Numbered from the stretch's first letter, positions 17,363 to 26,817 are shown. The stretch: 64,000 nucleotides of DNA from an uncultured Acidobacteriaceae bacterium (GCA_937879855.1 CALFMO010000043.1:186001-250000); one strand, 5' to 3'. Notes: generated by a model not told the origin, from the letters alone. Translations and numbers: made by a program.

Positions 17363-18046
17363 ATGGAGAAATCTCGCTGCCTGGGTTTAATCGGTGGCCT
17401 CGGGGTCGGTGCTGCCGTTCACTATTACGAGAAGCTGGCGAAAGGCTGTGAAAAACTCGCGCTCCAGCTCGACATCGTAATCACCAATGCCCAGACGTCA
17501 AGCGTGTTTGAGTATGTCGAAGCTGGTAATCGCGACGGATTAGCGGACTACTTGAATGGCTACATCCGGCGAATGAAGGCCGCCGGAGCCGACATTGCGG
17601 CGATCCCGGCGGTTACTCCACACTTCTGCGTGAACGAGCTGGCCGCTATTTCTGCGGTGCCCGTGGTGTCGATTTTCGAGCCTCTCCTCCGCGAACTGAC
17701 TGCGCGTGCGTCCCGACACGTTGCCATCTTCGGTACGCGCTACGTGATCGGGTCCGAGTTGTTTGGTGCATTGAAAGGTGTCGAAGTGATCCGGCCAAAG
17801 CCCGAAGAGATCGACCTCATTCACAACATCTACGTCGAACTGGCAGCAACCGGCAAGGGCTCCCCCGAAAAACATGAGAAGCTCACCGCCCTCGCGAAGA
17901 CCCTGGTCCGCCGCGACGGAGTTGATGCGATCATCCTGGCGGGAACTGATTTAGCTCTGCTGTTCAACGAAACCAATGCAGACTTTCCGCACATAGACTG
18001 CGCGGCGCTCCATATCGCAGCGATCCTACGTCGGTTGTCCGAGTAA
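17363..18046 (+). CDS. Aspartate/glutamate racemase-family protein lacking both catalytic cysteines
   Basis: A 227-residue protein with the overall Asp/Glu racemase fold: LGLIGGLGVGAAVHYYEKL at the start, a first active-site loop at 81-87 (IPAVTPH) and a second at 191-200 (ILAGTDLALL). In true PLP-independent racemases these loops read like LCTNTMH and ILGCTEIPLL, each carrying a catalytic Cys. Here the positions are Pro/Ala and Gly. A Cys at 89 lies two residues after the first loop. Without the Cys pair, normal two-base racemisation is unlikely, so it may be a lyase, an isomerase using other residues, or a binding protein. Confidence 0.75.
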   Translation: MEKSRCLGLIGGLGVGAAVHYYEKLAKGCEKLALQLDIVITNAQTSSVFEYVEAGNRDGLADYLNGYIRRMKAAGADIAAIPAVTPHFCVNELAAISAVPVVSIFEPLLRELTARASRHVAIFGTRYVIGSELFGALKGVEVIRPKPEEIDLIHNIYVELAATGKGSPEKHEKLTALAKTLVRRDGVDAIILAGTDLALLFNETNADFPHIDCAALHIAAILRRLSE

Positions 18047-18134
18047 GTGTGGCGCGGGCGCCCTCGCCCTCGAACTGTCAGCTATCAGACGAAAGCTATC
18101 AGCTATCACCTCTCAGCCAGCAAAAACAGAAACA

Positions 18135-18153
18135 GCCTCCGCGAGGCGGTTTT
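18135..18153. terminator. Terminator-like hairpin between convergent genes
   Basis: GCCTC-CGC-GAGGC followed by GGTTTT. Read on the other strand it is preceded by AAAACC and followed by a T-rich run (TGTTTCTGTTTTTG), so it could end both the racemase-family transcript and the leftward SnoaL-like transcript. Confidence 0.55.
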
Positions 18154-18184
18154 CCTTACTCTGGAAACCGTCGAGATCGGAGTT

Positions 18185-18625
18185 TTATGCCGCTTGTTCT
18201 ACTTGTTGCTGTGCCGGAATCACTCCTAACTGCTGCAGCATGCCGAGCGCATCCCAGTTAGTCCAGCCCTCGACGAATTTTCCGCCGGCAAGTCGCGCGC
18301 AGTTAATCCCGGTAAGCGAAATGGGCCGTCCAGTTGCCGGAATGCCGGGGAGATCCCCCTTGTGCGTACCGGTACACGACCATCGGGTCATAACGGTCTC
18401 GCCGTCGGAAAGTTGATGTTCAATCGTAAAGTGAAGATCGGGAAACGCGCCGAGGTAATACCTCACGAATTGTTTGTAAGCTTCGGCGCCTTTGATTGGA
18501 AAGGGCGACTGTGGATCGTGGAAAGTAAACTCAGGAGCCAGCAACTCATCGACGGCTTCGACGCGCTTGCTGTTCCAGACTTCGTCAAAAATTCGGCGTT
18601 CAAGGATCTTGTTGTCAGTGGCCAT
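18185..18625 (-). CDS. SnoaL-like/ester cyclase-family protein
   Basis: A 146-residue NTF2-like protein. The pattern is typical of the SnoaL polyketide-cyclase-like or ester cyclase family, a small cone-shaped fold with a hydrophobic pocket: ERRIFDEVWNSKRVEAVDELLAPEFTFHDP, then YYLGAFPDLHFTIEHQLSDGETVMTRWSCTGTHKG and GKFVEGWTNWDALGMLQQLG. The exact reaction cannot be predicted. The start ATG at 18623-18625 has an excellent AAGGAG seven bases upstream; the open frame continues 36 codons further upstream but without any signal. Confidence 0.85.
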   Translation of the reverse strand: MATDNKILERRIFDEVWNSKRVEAVDELLAPEFTFHDPQSPFPIKGAEAYKQFVRYYLGAFPDLHFTIEHQLSDGETVMTRWSCTGTHKGDLPGIPATGRPISLTGINCARLAGGKFVEGWTNWDALGMLQQLGVIPAQQQVEQAA

Positions 18626-19121
18626 TGAGGATCTCCTTGTCGTTTGGATTGATGTTGCGTCCAGCAGGGGCCGTTCAACTACGGGCCGATCTCCAAAGAG
18701 TTTGCGGAATGTTGCCCAAATTGCGCTCATCATAGACTCTGCCGAATGATTGTCAAGAGTTGATCAGGCGCAGGATTTTCCACAGCCTTCCACAGAAATC
18801 TTTCTCCATCCTGTGACGAACAACCTTTACCCAGGGAGATGAAAAAGGCCATATTGGAAAGGTGCGCAGAGAATCTCAATCCAGAGGGCGGGCGATCCCA
18901 CACTGTGGCGGTCCGAAACTTGTTTAACTCCTTATTCTGGAATATTTTACCCCCAAGTCCTTTCGTTCTAAGATTTTGCGACTACGAACCCATATCGATT
19001 TTCTGCAACTCTAACAAACTAAATATTTTATCCGGTCGAGACAAAAAAAATAGATACATATATATACCCGGGCTGGCGAACAAGATGAGCCGCTATCCCC
19101 GTGCTATAGTGCGATTTCGCG
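18626..19121. other. AT-rich intergenic region
   Basis: About 500 bases between divergent genes, clearly more AT-rich than its surroundings at 18900-19070. No supported gene. TATAGT at 19105-19110 may be a -10 for the TPR gene, whose ATG is 12 bases later, so that transcript would have almost no leader. A TTGTCA-like box near 18750 on the other strand may serve the SnoaL-like gene. Confidence 0.4.
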
Positions 19122-19859
19122 ATGGGATCGTTCCTGTTGTTCGCTTTTTCGTGGTGGTCCATCCTGCTGCGGATTGTGGCCATCGTCCACTTCATCCGCC
19201 GGCGTCCAAACTTCTTTTGGATTTGGGTAATCCTGTTTCACTGGGTCGGAGCGCTGGTGTACATCCTCGTAGAGGTGATTCCGGACGCGAGCCTGCTGCG
19301 CGGTACGTTTCAGGTATTCCCGCGGCGGCGGCGGATTCAGGAACTGGAGCGCACCATCCTCGATAATCCTTCCGCGGGAAACTACGAAGAGCTCGGGCAA
19401 CTATATCTCGACGATGGCAACTTCGTCCGCGCCCGCGCCAGTTACGACAAGGCCATCTCCTCGCGCACCGACCACGCCGATCCGTTCTACCGTCGCGGCA
19501 TCGCCGAGGTTGAACTCGGAGACTTCCCCGCCGCAGTGCCCGACCTGGAACGCGCCGTCAAATCCGATCCCGCCTATGACTTCCATCGCGCCAAAGGCCT
19601 GCTGGCCTGGGCCTACGCGCAGACCGGACAAGCCGACAAGGCAGACCTACTTTTTCGTGAGGCGACGCGAATTTCTACTATCTCCGAAACCTACTACCAC
19701 TACGCGCTGTTTCTGGAGTCGCAGGGACGTTCCGCCGAAGCTCGCGAGTGGGCGCGCAAGATCCTCGATAAGAAGCCGACCATGCCCGTCTATCTTCGCC
19801 GCCGCGAGCGGCCGTGGTTCCGCAAGGCTAGCAGCCTGCTCGCCCGAGTGAAAGTATGA
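19122..19859 (+). CDS. Membrane-anchored tetratricopeptide-repeat protein
   Basis: A 245-residue protein. The N-terminus (LLFAFSWWSILLRIVAIVHFIRR, then FFWIWVILFHWVGALVYILVEV) holds two transmembrane helices in the style of the PLD-nuclease-N family. From about 75 it is helical with TPR signatures: NYEELGQLYLDDGNFVRARASYDKAI, DPFYRRGIAEVELGDFPAAVPDLERAV and AKGLLAWAYAQTGQADKADLLFREA. It is probably an inner-membrane scaffold with its TPR domain in the cytoplasm. No specific partner is evident from neighbours. Confidence 0.8.
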   Translation: MGSFLLFAFSWWSILLRIVAIVHFIRRRPNFFWIWVILFHWVGALVYILVEVIPDASLLRGTFQVFPRRRRIQELERTILDNPSAGNYEELGQLYLDDGNFVRARASYDKAISSRTDHADPFYRRGIAEVELGDFPAAVPDLERAVKSDPAYDFHRAKGLLAWAYAQTGQADKADLLFREATRISTISETYYHYALFLESQGRSAEAREWARKILDKKPTMPVYLRRRERPWFRKASSLLARVKV

Positions 19860-19862
19860 TTT

Positions 19863-19940
19863 CAGATTGCAGATTGCAGATTGCAGATTTGAAACCATGT
19901 GCAACTGGGATCTGAAATCTGATATCTAACATCTGAAATT
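19863..19940. repeat. Heptamer tandem repeat and AT-rich inverted repeat
   Basis: Nearly four copies of CAGATTG (19863-19890) are followed at 19910-19940 by ATCTGAAATCTGATATCTAA-type units, roughly their inverse. They could fold into a loose hairpin after the TPR gene. Not a CRISPR array: the unit is seven bases and has no spacers. Confidence 0.6.
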
Positions 19941-19948
19941 GAAGCGTC

Positions 19949-19966
19949 GGCGGCTGTCCCCACATG
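19949..19966. repeat. Half copy of the palindromic element found in uvrC
   Basis: GGCGGCTGTCCCCACATG is identical to 18 bases of the inverted end of the uvrC insertion (2775-2793 reversed). It lies directly before the HAD hydrolase start. The facing end is not visible nearby. Confidence 0.6.
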
Positions 19967-19971
19967 GCCCG

Positions 19972-20859
19972 ATGGTAAAATTATCAGTAGTGACGATTCC
20001 CCGGCCCTCTATCCGATTGCTTGCGACCGACATCGACGGCACGCTGCTCAATCCACAATTTCAGGTTTCTGATGGCGATTTGATGGCGTTGCACCGGGCG
20101 CACGCCGCCGGCATCGAAATTGTGCTCGTCACCGGACGCCGGCACATGTTCGCCCTGCCCATCGCCCAGCAGCTTGGTTTTGATCTCTGGCTCATCAGTT
20201 CGAATGGCGCTGTGACGCGCTCGCTCTCAGGTGAGACGTTTCATCGCGACCTGATGCCCGCCGGGACTTGTCGCAAGCTTTGTGGCGCCATGCAAGCATT
20301 CCGCGGAAATACCGTTCTTACATTCGACAAAGAAACTAAGGGCGCGATCGTGCTCGAACATCTTGACGAGCTAGGGCCCAGCATCCGCCGATGGCTTGAG
20401 AAGAATATGGAGTACATCGAATTTGTGGTGCCGATCGAGAAGGCATTAGTAACCGATCCGGTGCAGGCCATGTTCTGCGGCACGATGGCACGGATGAGCG
20501 AGGCTCTGCAGGCGCTCAACCGCGCAGGGATGGATGGGACTGTAACGGTGCTGCGCACAGAGTATCCCGCGCGGGATTTGTCGATGATCGACGTGTTGAA
20601 TGCGGGCTGCTCCAAGGGACATGCGCTGGAGCGCTGGGCGGCCTATCGGGGTTACCGGCGGGACCAGGTCATGGCCATCGGTGACAACCACAATGATGTC
20701 GAGATGCTTGAGTTTGCCGGCCATCCGGTTATCATGGGGAATGCCTGTGCGGAGTTGCTGGGGCGGGGATGGACCGTGACTCGTGGCAATGATGCGTGCG
20801 GCATCGCCGCGGCGGTGGATTTGGTGCTGGGCGCAGAAACATTGCAGGTCAGTCGTTAG
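19972..20859 (+). CDS. HAD-superfamily (Cof-type) sugar-phosphate phosphatase
   Basis: A 295-residue hydrolase. Motif I is LLATDIDGTLLN near residues 16-27 with the nucleophile Asp, a conserved VLVTGRR follows as motif II, and motif IV is AIGDNHNDVEMLEFAG near the C-terminus. The large cap between motifs II and III places it in the Cof/YbiV (class IIB) group, which dephosphorylates sugar phosphates or nucleotide cofactors in the cytoplasm. I choose the ATG at 19972; the upstream frame extension would start within the repeat. The next gene begins 12 bases after its stop, so the two may form an operon. Confidence 0.88.
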   Translation: MVKLSVVTIPRPSIRLLATDIDGTLLNPQFQVSDGDLMALHRAHAAGIEIVLVTGRRHMFALPIAQQLGFDLWLISSNGAVTRSLSGETFHRDLMPAGTCRKLCGAMQAFRGNTVLTFDKETKGAIVLEHLDELGPSIRRWLEKNMEYIEFVVPIEKALVTDPVQAMFCGTMARMSEALQALNRAGMDGTVTVLRTEYPARDLSMIDVLNAGCSKGHALERWAAYRGYRRDQVMAIGDNHNDVEMLEFAGHPVIMGNACAELLGRGWTVTRGNDACGIAAAVDLVLGAETLQVSR

Positions 20860-20871
20860 CTGGTCGATAAG

Positions 20872-21735
20872 ATGCGTTGTCTGATTTCATTTCGGTTACG
20901 CCTTAGCGTCCTGGTGACGTTGGCAATTACATCGCTTCCCTGCTTCGCTGCAGAGGTTGCGGTGCTGCGCAACGGATTTTCCATCCGGCATGAACGGCGC
21001 AATGTTGTCGGCGACGTTACGCGCTTGTATGTCAGCGCGGATGGCTCGAGCTTTGTGGATGTTCCCACGGCTGAGATTGAACATTTCGAGGCGGCGCCGG
21101 ACTTGCCGGCCGCAGCTTCGGCGTCCGGCTCTCGGTTTCCGACTCCCGCGGTCAGTCCCGTTTCACAGCCGTCCCCTTTCGCTAGGACTTCGCACCCTGC
21201 TGCGCCAACACTGAATCTGAATGACGTGGTTTCTTCCGCCAGCGATCGCTATCGGTTGGATCCGGACCTGGTCAACAGCGTGATCAAGGCCGAGAGCGGA
21301 TTCAAAGTGCGCGCCGTGTCTCCAAAAGGGGCGCGGGGGCTAATGCAGTTGATGCCGGGGACGGCATCGCAACTGGGCGTTCCTGATGCGTTTGATCCGC
21401 AGGCGAACGTAGAAGGCGGAACGAAATATCTCCGCGAACTGCTGGAGCTTTACAACTTTGACCTGGTGAAGGCGCTGGCGGCTTATAATGCGGGCCCGCA
21501 CCGTGTGGAGCAGTTCAACGGAGTGCCTCCTTACTATGAAACGCGGGCCTACGTGGCGCGCATCGTGAGAGACTTCAACAAGAAGAAGGCAGCGCAACAG
21601 AAGGCCGCTGCAAGTTCTGTTGCGAAACCCGGAGAGGCGAAACCGACGAACGGGAAAGCTTCCAAGACCGCACGCCAGGCACAAGGCTCCGCTGAAGTTC
21701 AAGCTAAAGTCAACGCGGCTCAATCCAACGAATAA
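20872..21735 (+). CDS. Lytic transglycosylase (SLT domain)
   Basis: A 287-residue exported enzyme that cleaves peptidoglycan glycan strands. It has a signal peptide (RLRLSVLVTLAITSLPCFAA), a variable region to about 110, then the SLT domain: DPDLVNSVIKAESGFKVRAVSPKGARGLMQLMPGTA with the catalytic Glu in KAESGF (about residue 141), followed by GGTKYLRELLELY and ALAAYNAGPHRVEQFNGVPPY. The C-terminal 50 residues are Lys/Ala-rich and probably bind the cell wall. It directly follows the HAD gene in the same direction. Confidence 0.92.
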   Translation: MRCLISFRLRLSVLVTLAITSLPCFAAEVAVLRNGFSIRHERRNVVGDVTRLYVSADGSSFVDVPTAEIEHFEAAPDLPAAASASGSRFPTPAVSPVSQPSPFARTSHPAAPTLNLNDVVSSASDRYRLDPDLVNSVIKAESGFKVRAVSPKGARGLMQLMPGTASQLGVPDAFDPQANVEGGTKYLRELLELYNFDLVKALAAYNAGPHRVEQFNGVPPYYETRAYVARIVRDFNKKKAAQQKAAASSVAKPGEAKPTNGKASKTARQAQGSAEVQAKVNAAQSNE

Positions 21736-21850
21736 TTGTCCACTCCCTCCATCTTCCCTCGATTGACCCCTACGTCTTGGTCATTTACCTTGGAACAGCC
21801 GTTTCCCGCTTCGCGTTGCCGGGGCCGCGGCGCGGAGTCTCTCCTACTTC

Positions 21851-22915
21851 ATGGATAAGAAGCGCATACTGGCCAGCGTGATCGTTTTCCTGATCCTGGC
21901 AATTCTGGTTTACCTGCAATATCGGCACTGGCGAACCTTCGACTGGGGAACGTTCTGGAGCCAGATACATCGCATCAAGAAGATTCACGTGGTGCACGCG
22001 ATCGTTCTGGTCTATGCCGCGTACGTGCTGCGCGCGTTGCGCTGGAAGATTTTTCTGAGGCCCGTGCGCCCGAAGGTTCGAACCATCTCACTCGTGCCGC
22101 CGATGATTATCGGCTTCACTGGCCTCGCGTTACTGGGACGTGCGGGAGAATTTATCCGCCCATATCTGGTCGCGCGGCGTGCCGATCTTTCTTTCTCATC
22201 GCAATTAGCGGTATGGGCGGTCGAGCGCGTCTTTGACGTGGGCGCATTCGCGGCGCTAATTGTGCTGGCGATTTTCTTGCCGAGCGCGCTGCAGTCGATT
22301 CCTCATCCCGAATATTACCGGCAGTTGCGCGATGCCGGATTTGTGCTGGTGGTGGGAGTTGCGGCGGCTGCAGGGGCTGCGATCATGATCAGCCGCAACG
22401 GCGAAGCCATCGCACTTTGGATCGAAAAGCGATTCGCGCACTTGTCTTCCGGAATCGGGCACCGGCTGGCGTTGCGAGTGCGCGAGTTCGGCGCAGGACT
22501 CAACACAATTCATAACCCCTGGTCTTTGTTGTGGCTGGCCGCGCTGTCATTGGTAATTTGGTACGTGACCGCGCTGGCATACAAGGAAGTAACGCACTCT
22601 TACGGTGTGGATGCGCTGGAAATTCCGGTGTCGCAGCTCTTAATTCTGATGGGAGCAAGCATGGCGGGATCGATGCTGCAGCTGCCCGCAGTAGGCGGCG
22701 GCTCGCAGATGGCAACCATCGCGGTGCTATCGAGCGTGTTTGACGTACCTGCGGAGATGGCTGCCAGCTGCGGCATATTGCTCTGGCTGATCACGTTTGC
22801 GTCAGTGGTTCCGACTGGATTGTTTTTGGCGCATCAGGAAAGATTGTCATTGCGAAAACTTTCCGTAGAGAGCCACCGTAGCGAGGAAGTCGAACTAGGC
22901 CTGCCGCCCTCGTAA
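21851..22915 (+). CDS. UPF0104/lysylphosphatidylglycerol synthase-like membrane protein
   Basis: A 354-residue integral membrane protein with about eight hydrophobic helices, of the LPG_synthase_TM (PF03706) family. Family-like features are the first helix (LASVIVFLILAILVYLQYRHW), GLALLGRAGEFIRPYLVARRADLSFSSQLAVWAVERVFD and the C-terminal QLPAVGGGSQMATIAVLSSVF. It has only the flippase-like membrane part and no aminoacyl-transferase domain, so lipid or polyprenol handling is more likely than lysyl transfer. About 115 bases separate it from the transglycosylase gene. Confidence 0.85.
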   Translation: MDKKRILASVIVFLILAILVYLQYRHWRTFDWGTFWSQIHRIKKIHVVHAIVLVYAAYVLRALRWKIFLRPVRPKVRTISLVPPMIIGFTGLALLGRAGEFIRPYLVARRADLSFSSQLAVWAVERVFDVGAFAALIVLAIFLPSALQSIPHPEYYRQLRDAGFVLVVGVAAAAGAAIMISRNGEAIALWIEKRFAHLSSGIGHRLALRVREFGAGLNTIHNPWSLLWLAALSLVIWYVTALAYKEVTHSYGVDALEIPVSQLLILMGASMAGSMLQLPAVGGGSQMATIAVLSSVFDVPAEMAASCGILLWLITFASVVPTGLFLAHQERLSLRKLSVESHRSEEVELGLPPS

Positions 22916-23274
22916 CCGCCGAATACATTACAAAATTTTCCCATCAAGAAATATCTTCAGCTACACATTTCCTTCACAACTCCATTTCCCCGCCAATCTG
23001 TTGTGAGGCTGCCAAATGATTTCGCACAAGTCGGATCCAGGCCTTTAACTTCCGGCAAATGTTTCGTTTGCTACAGCCATTCATAGAACATTCCTTCCAC
23101 AAATTGATTTTTCAAAACGACCTCGCATTCTGGCGATCACAACTTCTTGAAAGCGTTGGTTGAACAAAAGCGTGTTCGCTTGTTTTTTGTGCTGGAAAAC
23201 AAGTTGCAGCTTGCAATCGGAGTCGTTTGCTCACGTAAATTCTTGTCATTCAGCTTGCTGCTTTGGAGGAAAGC
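22916..23274. other. Long leader region upstream of the TonB-dependent receptor gene
   Basis: About 360 bases with no supported gene and many T and CA runs. It contains a terminator-like hairpin at 23163-23188 (stem AAC-AA-AAGCG / CGCTTGTT with a two-base bulge, then TTTT) about 90 bases before the start codon. The promoter of the receptor gene is expected here. Confidence 0.4.
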
Positions 23275-26200
23275 ATGAAACGGAATACGCGGAGTGTCAG
23301 GCCGCTTGTCTATATTGCATTGTCCAGTGTGTTATTGATCAGTATTTTCCGCGCGACGCCCGCGAACGCCGATGAGCTCTACGGCAGCATTCGAGGCACC
23401 GTCACCGATCAGTCGGGAGCGCTGGTGCCCGACGCCAGAATTAGCGTGACCAATCTGGCCACCGGTTTATCGAAAACGGTCACAGCCAAAGACGGTGAGT
23501 TCGCGATCCTGCAACTTCCTGTTGGCGACTACTCCGTCAGGATTGAAAAGTCCGGCTTCAGAACCTATACCGCATCCGGTGTTCACCTGGACGTGAACCA
23601 GGCCTACACGCTGAATGCAAAAATTGAACTTGGCGCAGTATCGGAAAGCGTCACAGTGGAAGCCAATCAAGTTCAGGTTGAGACCACGACACCGCAGCGC
23701 GGCGACGTGGTGGATGCGAACCAGATTCTTAACCTCCCACTGATTGGCCGCACTTGGGTGAACCTGCAACAACTCGAATCGGGCGTAGTGGCGGCATCAG
23801 ATGGGCGCGGCGAATTTGCTACCAACGGCAGCCAGACCACGCAGAATAGCTTTTTAATCAACGGCACCGACACCAACGATCTTCCCCTCAATACTCGTAC
23901 CGTGGTCCCCAGTGAGGACGCCATTGAAGAGTTCCGCATGGTGACGAACACGATCAATCCTGAGTATGGACGAAATTCAGGAGCAATCATGAACGCCGTC
24001 ATCAAGTCAGGTTCAAACGGCTTGCACGGGGATGTATTCGAGTTTTACCGCGACACCTTTCTGAATTCCAAGGATTGGTTCACGCACGAGAAGGCGATAT
24101 TCCATCAGAATACTTTTGGTGCGACGATTGGCGGACCGATCTGGAAGAATCACTCGTTCTTCTTCTTCTCTTACCAGGGAGTGAGAAACCGCGAGCCACA
24201 ACCGCAGGGAGCCAATAACTCGAGCCCTGTTTTCACGTCCGGCCAACGTACGGGCAGCGCCGGAGCGTTCACCGGAATCGGAAATAATGTGTCGCCGTTC
24301 CCGTTAGTTGGTGACAACGGCACGACCTATCCCGCCGGAACGCCGTATTCGACAATCTTTAGCACAGGCGCCATCCCAACTGCGGATTTCGATCCGATCG
24401 CTGCCAAATTGGTAAGCCAGTACGTGCCCTCACCCAACTCCGGCAATAACCTGTTTACCTTTACACCGATCCAGGTCACTACCGATGATCAATACTTGTT
24501 CCGCATCGACCAGAACCTCGGGAAGCGGGACTTGCTGTGGGGTTCATGGTTGCAGGAATCTTTCCCATTTACCGGAACGATTCCCTTTCCTGGAACTGGC
24601 GCCAGTCTTCCGGGATTTGGCGAGGTCAACCAACAGCACTTCAAACTGTTGACGCTCTCCTGGAGCCACACGCTTAACGATCACATGATTAATGAATTGC
24701 GTGGCGGCTACAACCGCTTCAATTACGCTGCCGTGGACCCGGCGCAGGTAACGCAGCCTTCCAGCTTGGGGTTCAACATCACGCCGCAGGATCCGGCGGG
24801 AGCCGGAGTGCCTGCGATATTCATTACTGGCTTCTTCAACCTGGGCTTTTCGCAGTTCGGACCGCAACCCAGGAAAGATCAGACCTATGAAGTGGTCGAT
24901 AACTTCTCGTTTACGCACGGCAACCACACTATGAAGGCCGGGTGGGACATGCGCCGATTCCAGGTCGACAATCCATTCTTCGCGCAGAACAGCGGATTCT
25001 ACCTGTACAACGGCGGAGGTACATATAGCACGGGCAACCCGGGAGCGGACTTCCTGCTCGGAATCCCCGATCTCTACTCGCAGCAAAGCGGCGGCAACGG
25101 CATTGACCGGGCGCAGGAATACTACAGCTATTTCCAGGACCAGTGGAAAATACGGCCAAACCTGACCCTTACCTACGGTCTGGGTTGGCAGATCGACACC
25201 GCGATGCAAGATCTCGCCTACGGTGGGCATGGAATGGCGGCGTTTTATCCCGGGCAGCAATCTACCGTCTTCCCGAACGCGCCGCTCGGCGTTGTCTACT
25301 CGGGGGATAAGGGAGTTCACCCGACGGGCACCGACCATCCATTCCGCAACTTTGGGCCGCGTGTCGGATTTGCTTACAGCCCTGAGTGGGGTAAACTCAC
25401 CGGCGGTCCCGGCAGGACCAGCGTCCGCGGCGGCTTCGGCATGTACTACAACCGCACCGAAGAAGAACTGAACACGCAGTTCCAAGGCGTTCCTCCCAAT
25501 TCAATCGCGACAAATGGAGCAGGCACATCTGGAGGAAGCCCGAGTTTTGCCAATCCCTTCGTGGACATCGCGGGTCGATCGCAGTTCAACGTGCCGAATC
25601 CCTTTCCATTTGCCGGCGCGCCTTCAAACGTCCAGTTCACGGCGTCGAATGGAAATCTTCCAATCTGGAGTGTCTGTTGCAGCACGATCGATCCTAGAAA
25701 CGTCGATCCCACTTCCTACAACTACAATCTGACTATCGAACGGCAAGTGACGGCTACCACAATCGCTTCCGTCGGGTATGTGGGTTCGTTTGCGCGGCAC
25801 TTGGAAATCGGTCACCCGCTGAATCTCATCAACCCGGCGGCGTGCGTCGCTGCCGGGCCCAACGTTTGCACTCCCGGCAACCAGCTGACGACCGCTCCGT
25901 TTTCGACTCAGGATTACTTGTATCCAGGAAATGTGTACGGAACGATCGACCAGATTTCAACGATTGGGAACTCGCGTTACAACTCCCTGCAGGCGGGTCT
26001 GAAAAAGAGATTGTCGAAAGGATTGCAATTTACGGCAAACTACACCTGGTCGCACTCGTTCGACAACGGCTCGGGATTTGAGAACACGTCGTTCGGGGGC
26101 GGCGGATTCGGCGGGCTCTCCGCAACACGCGCGTTCAATCCGTATCTGCCGGCCAGCAACTTTGGATCGTCGATCTTCGATGCGCGGAATCGCCTCGTGA

Positions 26201-26793
26201 TTGGTTACGTCTACGAACTGCCACACCCACGCACGAGCAATGGCTTATTGAACCGGGCCACGAAAGGCTGGACCATTTCTGGGATTACGACGTTTCAAAG
26301 TGGATTCCCCATGGACGTGATCGATTCCTCGGCGTGGTCGCTGCACGATTATCCCGGCAATTCCGATTTCGCCACGATGGATGTGCCGAACCTTGTCGGG
26401 CCGATTCAGTACCTGGACCCGCGCAAGACAAACGCCAGCACCGGAGTCGCGCAGTGGTTTTCAACTACGTCGTTCGTAAGTTATTGCCCGACGAATGGCA
26501 ACGCACCAGGCTGCGTTCCTGCGGGAAGCTTTGGCAATACTCCACGCAACGTGCTGCATGGCCCGGGAATCAACAATTGGGATTTCCAATTGTTTAAAGA
26601 CACTAACATCACCGAAACAACCAGACTAGAGCTGAGGATCGAGTTCTACAACGTCTTCAACCACGAAAACTTCTGGGCAGGAGGCATCGTCAACAATATT
26701 CAATCGTCGAACTTTGGACAGGCAATCGCCGACAACCCGTCCACCGGTCAGGGACCGCGTCTGATTCAGTTGGCTGCGAAGTTTTATTTCTAA
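23275..26793 (+). CDS. Oar-like TonB-dependent outer-membrane receptor with carboxypeptidase-regulatory domain
   Basis: A 1172-residue outer-membrane transporter. After the signal peptide (cleaved near PANADE), residues ~35-115 are a carboxypeptidase-regulatory-like Ig domain (GSIRGTVTDQSGALVPDARI, then FAILQLPVGDYSVRIEKSGF). A plug domain follows (RGDVVDANQILNLPLIGRTW, then EYGRNSGAIMNAVIKSGSN). The remaining ~900 residues form a beta-barrel ending LIQLAAKFYF, with the terminal Phe typical of barrel assembly. Such receptors are greatly expanded in Acidobacteriota and are thought to import plant or microbial polymers. GGAGGAA seven bases upstream fixes the ATG at 23275. Confidence 0.92.
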   Translation: MKRNTRSVRPLVYIALSSVLLISIFRATPANADELYGSIRGTVTDQSGALVPDARISVTNLATGLSKTVTAKDGEFAILQLPVGDYSVRIEKSGFRTYTASGVHLDVNQAYTLNAKIELGAVSESVTVEANQVQVETTTPQRGDVVDANQILNLPLIGRTWVNLQQLESGVVAASDGRGEFATNGSQTTQNSFLINGTDTNDLPLNTRTVVPSEDAIEEFRMVTNTINPEYGRNSGAIMNAVIKSGSNGLHGDVFEFYRDTFLNSKDWFTHEKAIFHQNTFGATIGGPIWKNHSFFFFSYQGVRNREPQPQGANNSSPVFTSGQRTGSAGAFTGIGNNVSPFPLVGDNGTTYPAGTPYSTIFSTGAIPTADFDPIAAKLVSQYVPSPNSGNNLFTFTPIQVTTDDQYLFRIDQNLGKRDLLWGSWLQESFPFTGTIPFPGTGASLPGFGEVNQQHFKLLTLSWSHTLNDHMINELRGGYNRFNYAAVDPAQVTQPSSLGFNITPQDPAGAGVPAIFITGFFNLGFSQFGPQPRKDQTYEVVDNFSFTHGNHTMKAGWDMRRFQVDNPFFAQNSGFYLYNGGGTYSTGNPGADFLLGIPDLYSQQSGGNGIDRAQEYYSYFQDQWKIRPNLTLTYGLGWQIDTAMQDLAYGGHGMAAFYPGQQSTVFPNAPLGVVYSGDKGVHPTGTDHPFRNFGPRVGFAYSPEWGKLTGGPGRTSVRGGFGMYYNRTEEELNTQFQGVPPNSIATNGAGTSGGSPSFANPFVDIAGRSQFNVPNPFPFAGAPSNVQFTASNGNLPIWSVCCSTIDPRNVDPTSYNYNLTIERQVTATTIASVGYVGSFARHLEIGHPLNLINPAACVAAGPNVCTPGNQLTTAPFSTQDYLYPGNVYGTIDQISTIGNSRYNSLQAGLKKRLSKGLQFTANYTWSHSFDNGSGFENTSFGGGGFGGLSATRAFNPYLPASNFGSSIFDARNRLVIGYVYELPHPRTSNGLLNRATKGWTISGITTFQSGFPMDVIDSSAWSLHDYPGNSDFATMDVPNLVGPIQYLDPRKTNASTGVAQWFSTTSFVSYCPTNGNAPGCVPAGSFGNTPRNVLHGPGINNWDFQLFKDTNITETTRLELRIEFYNVFNHENFWAGGIVNNIQSSNFGQAIADNPSTGQGPRLIQLAAKFYF

Positions 26794-26817
26794 TTCGCAA
26801 ACCGGCCAGATTCGACA

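Noticed and set aside
18839..19366. 175-codon plus-strand frame before the TPR gene.
   Set aside because: Overlaps the TPR gene in another frame and reads through the AT-rich leader without motif.
19863..19940. Possible CRISPR array from repeated heptamers.
   Set aside because: Unit length is seven bases, with no spacers and no cas genes in the window.
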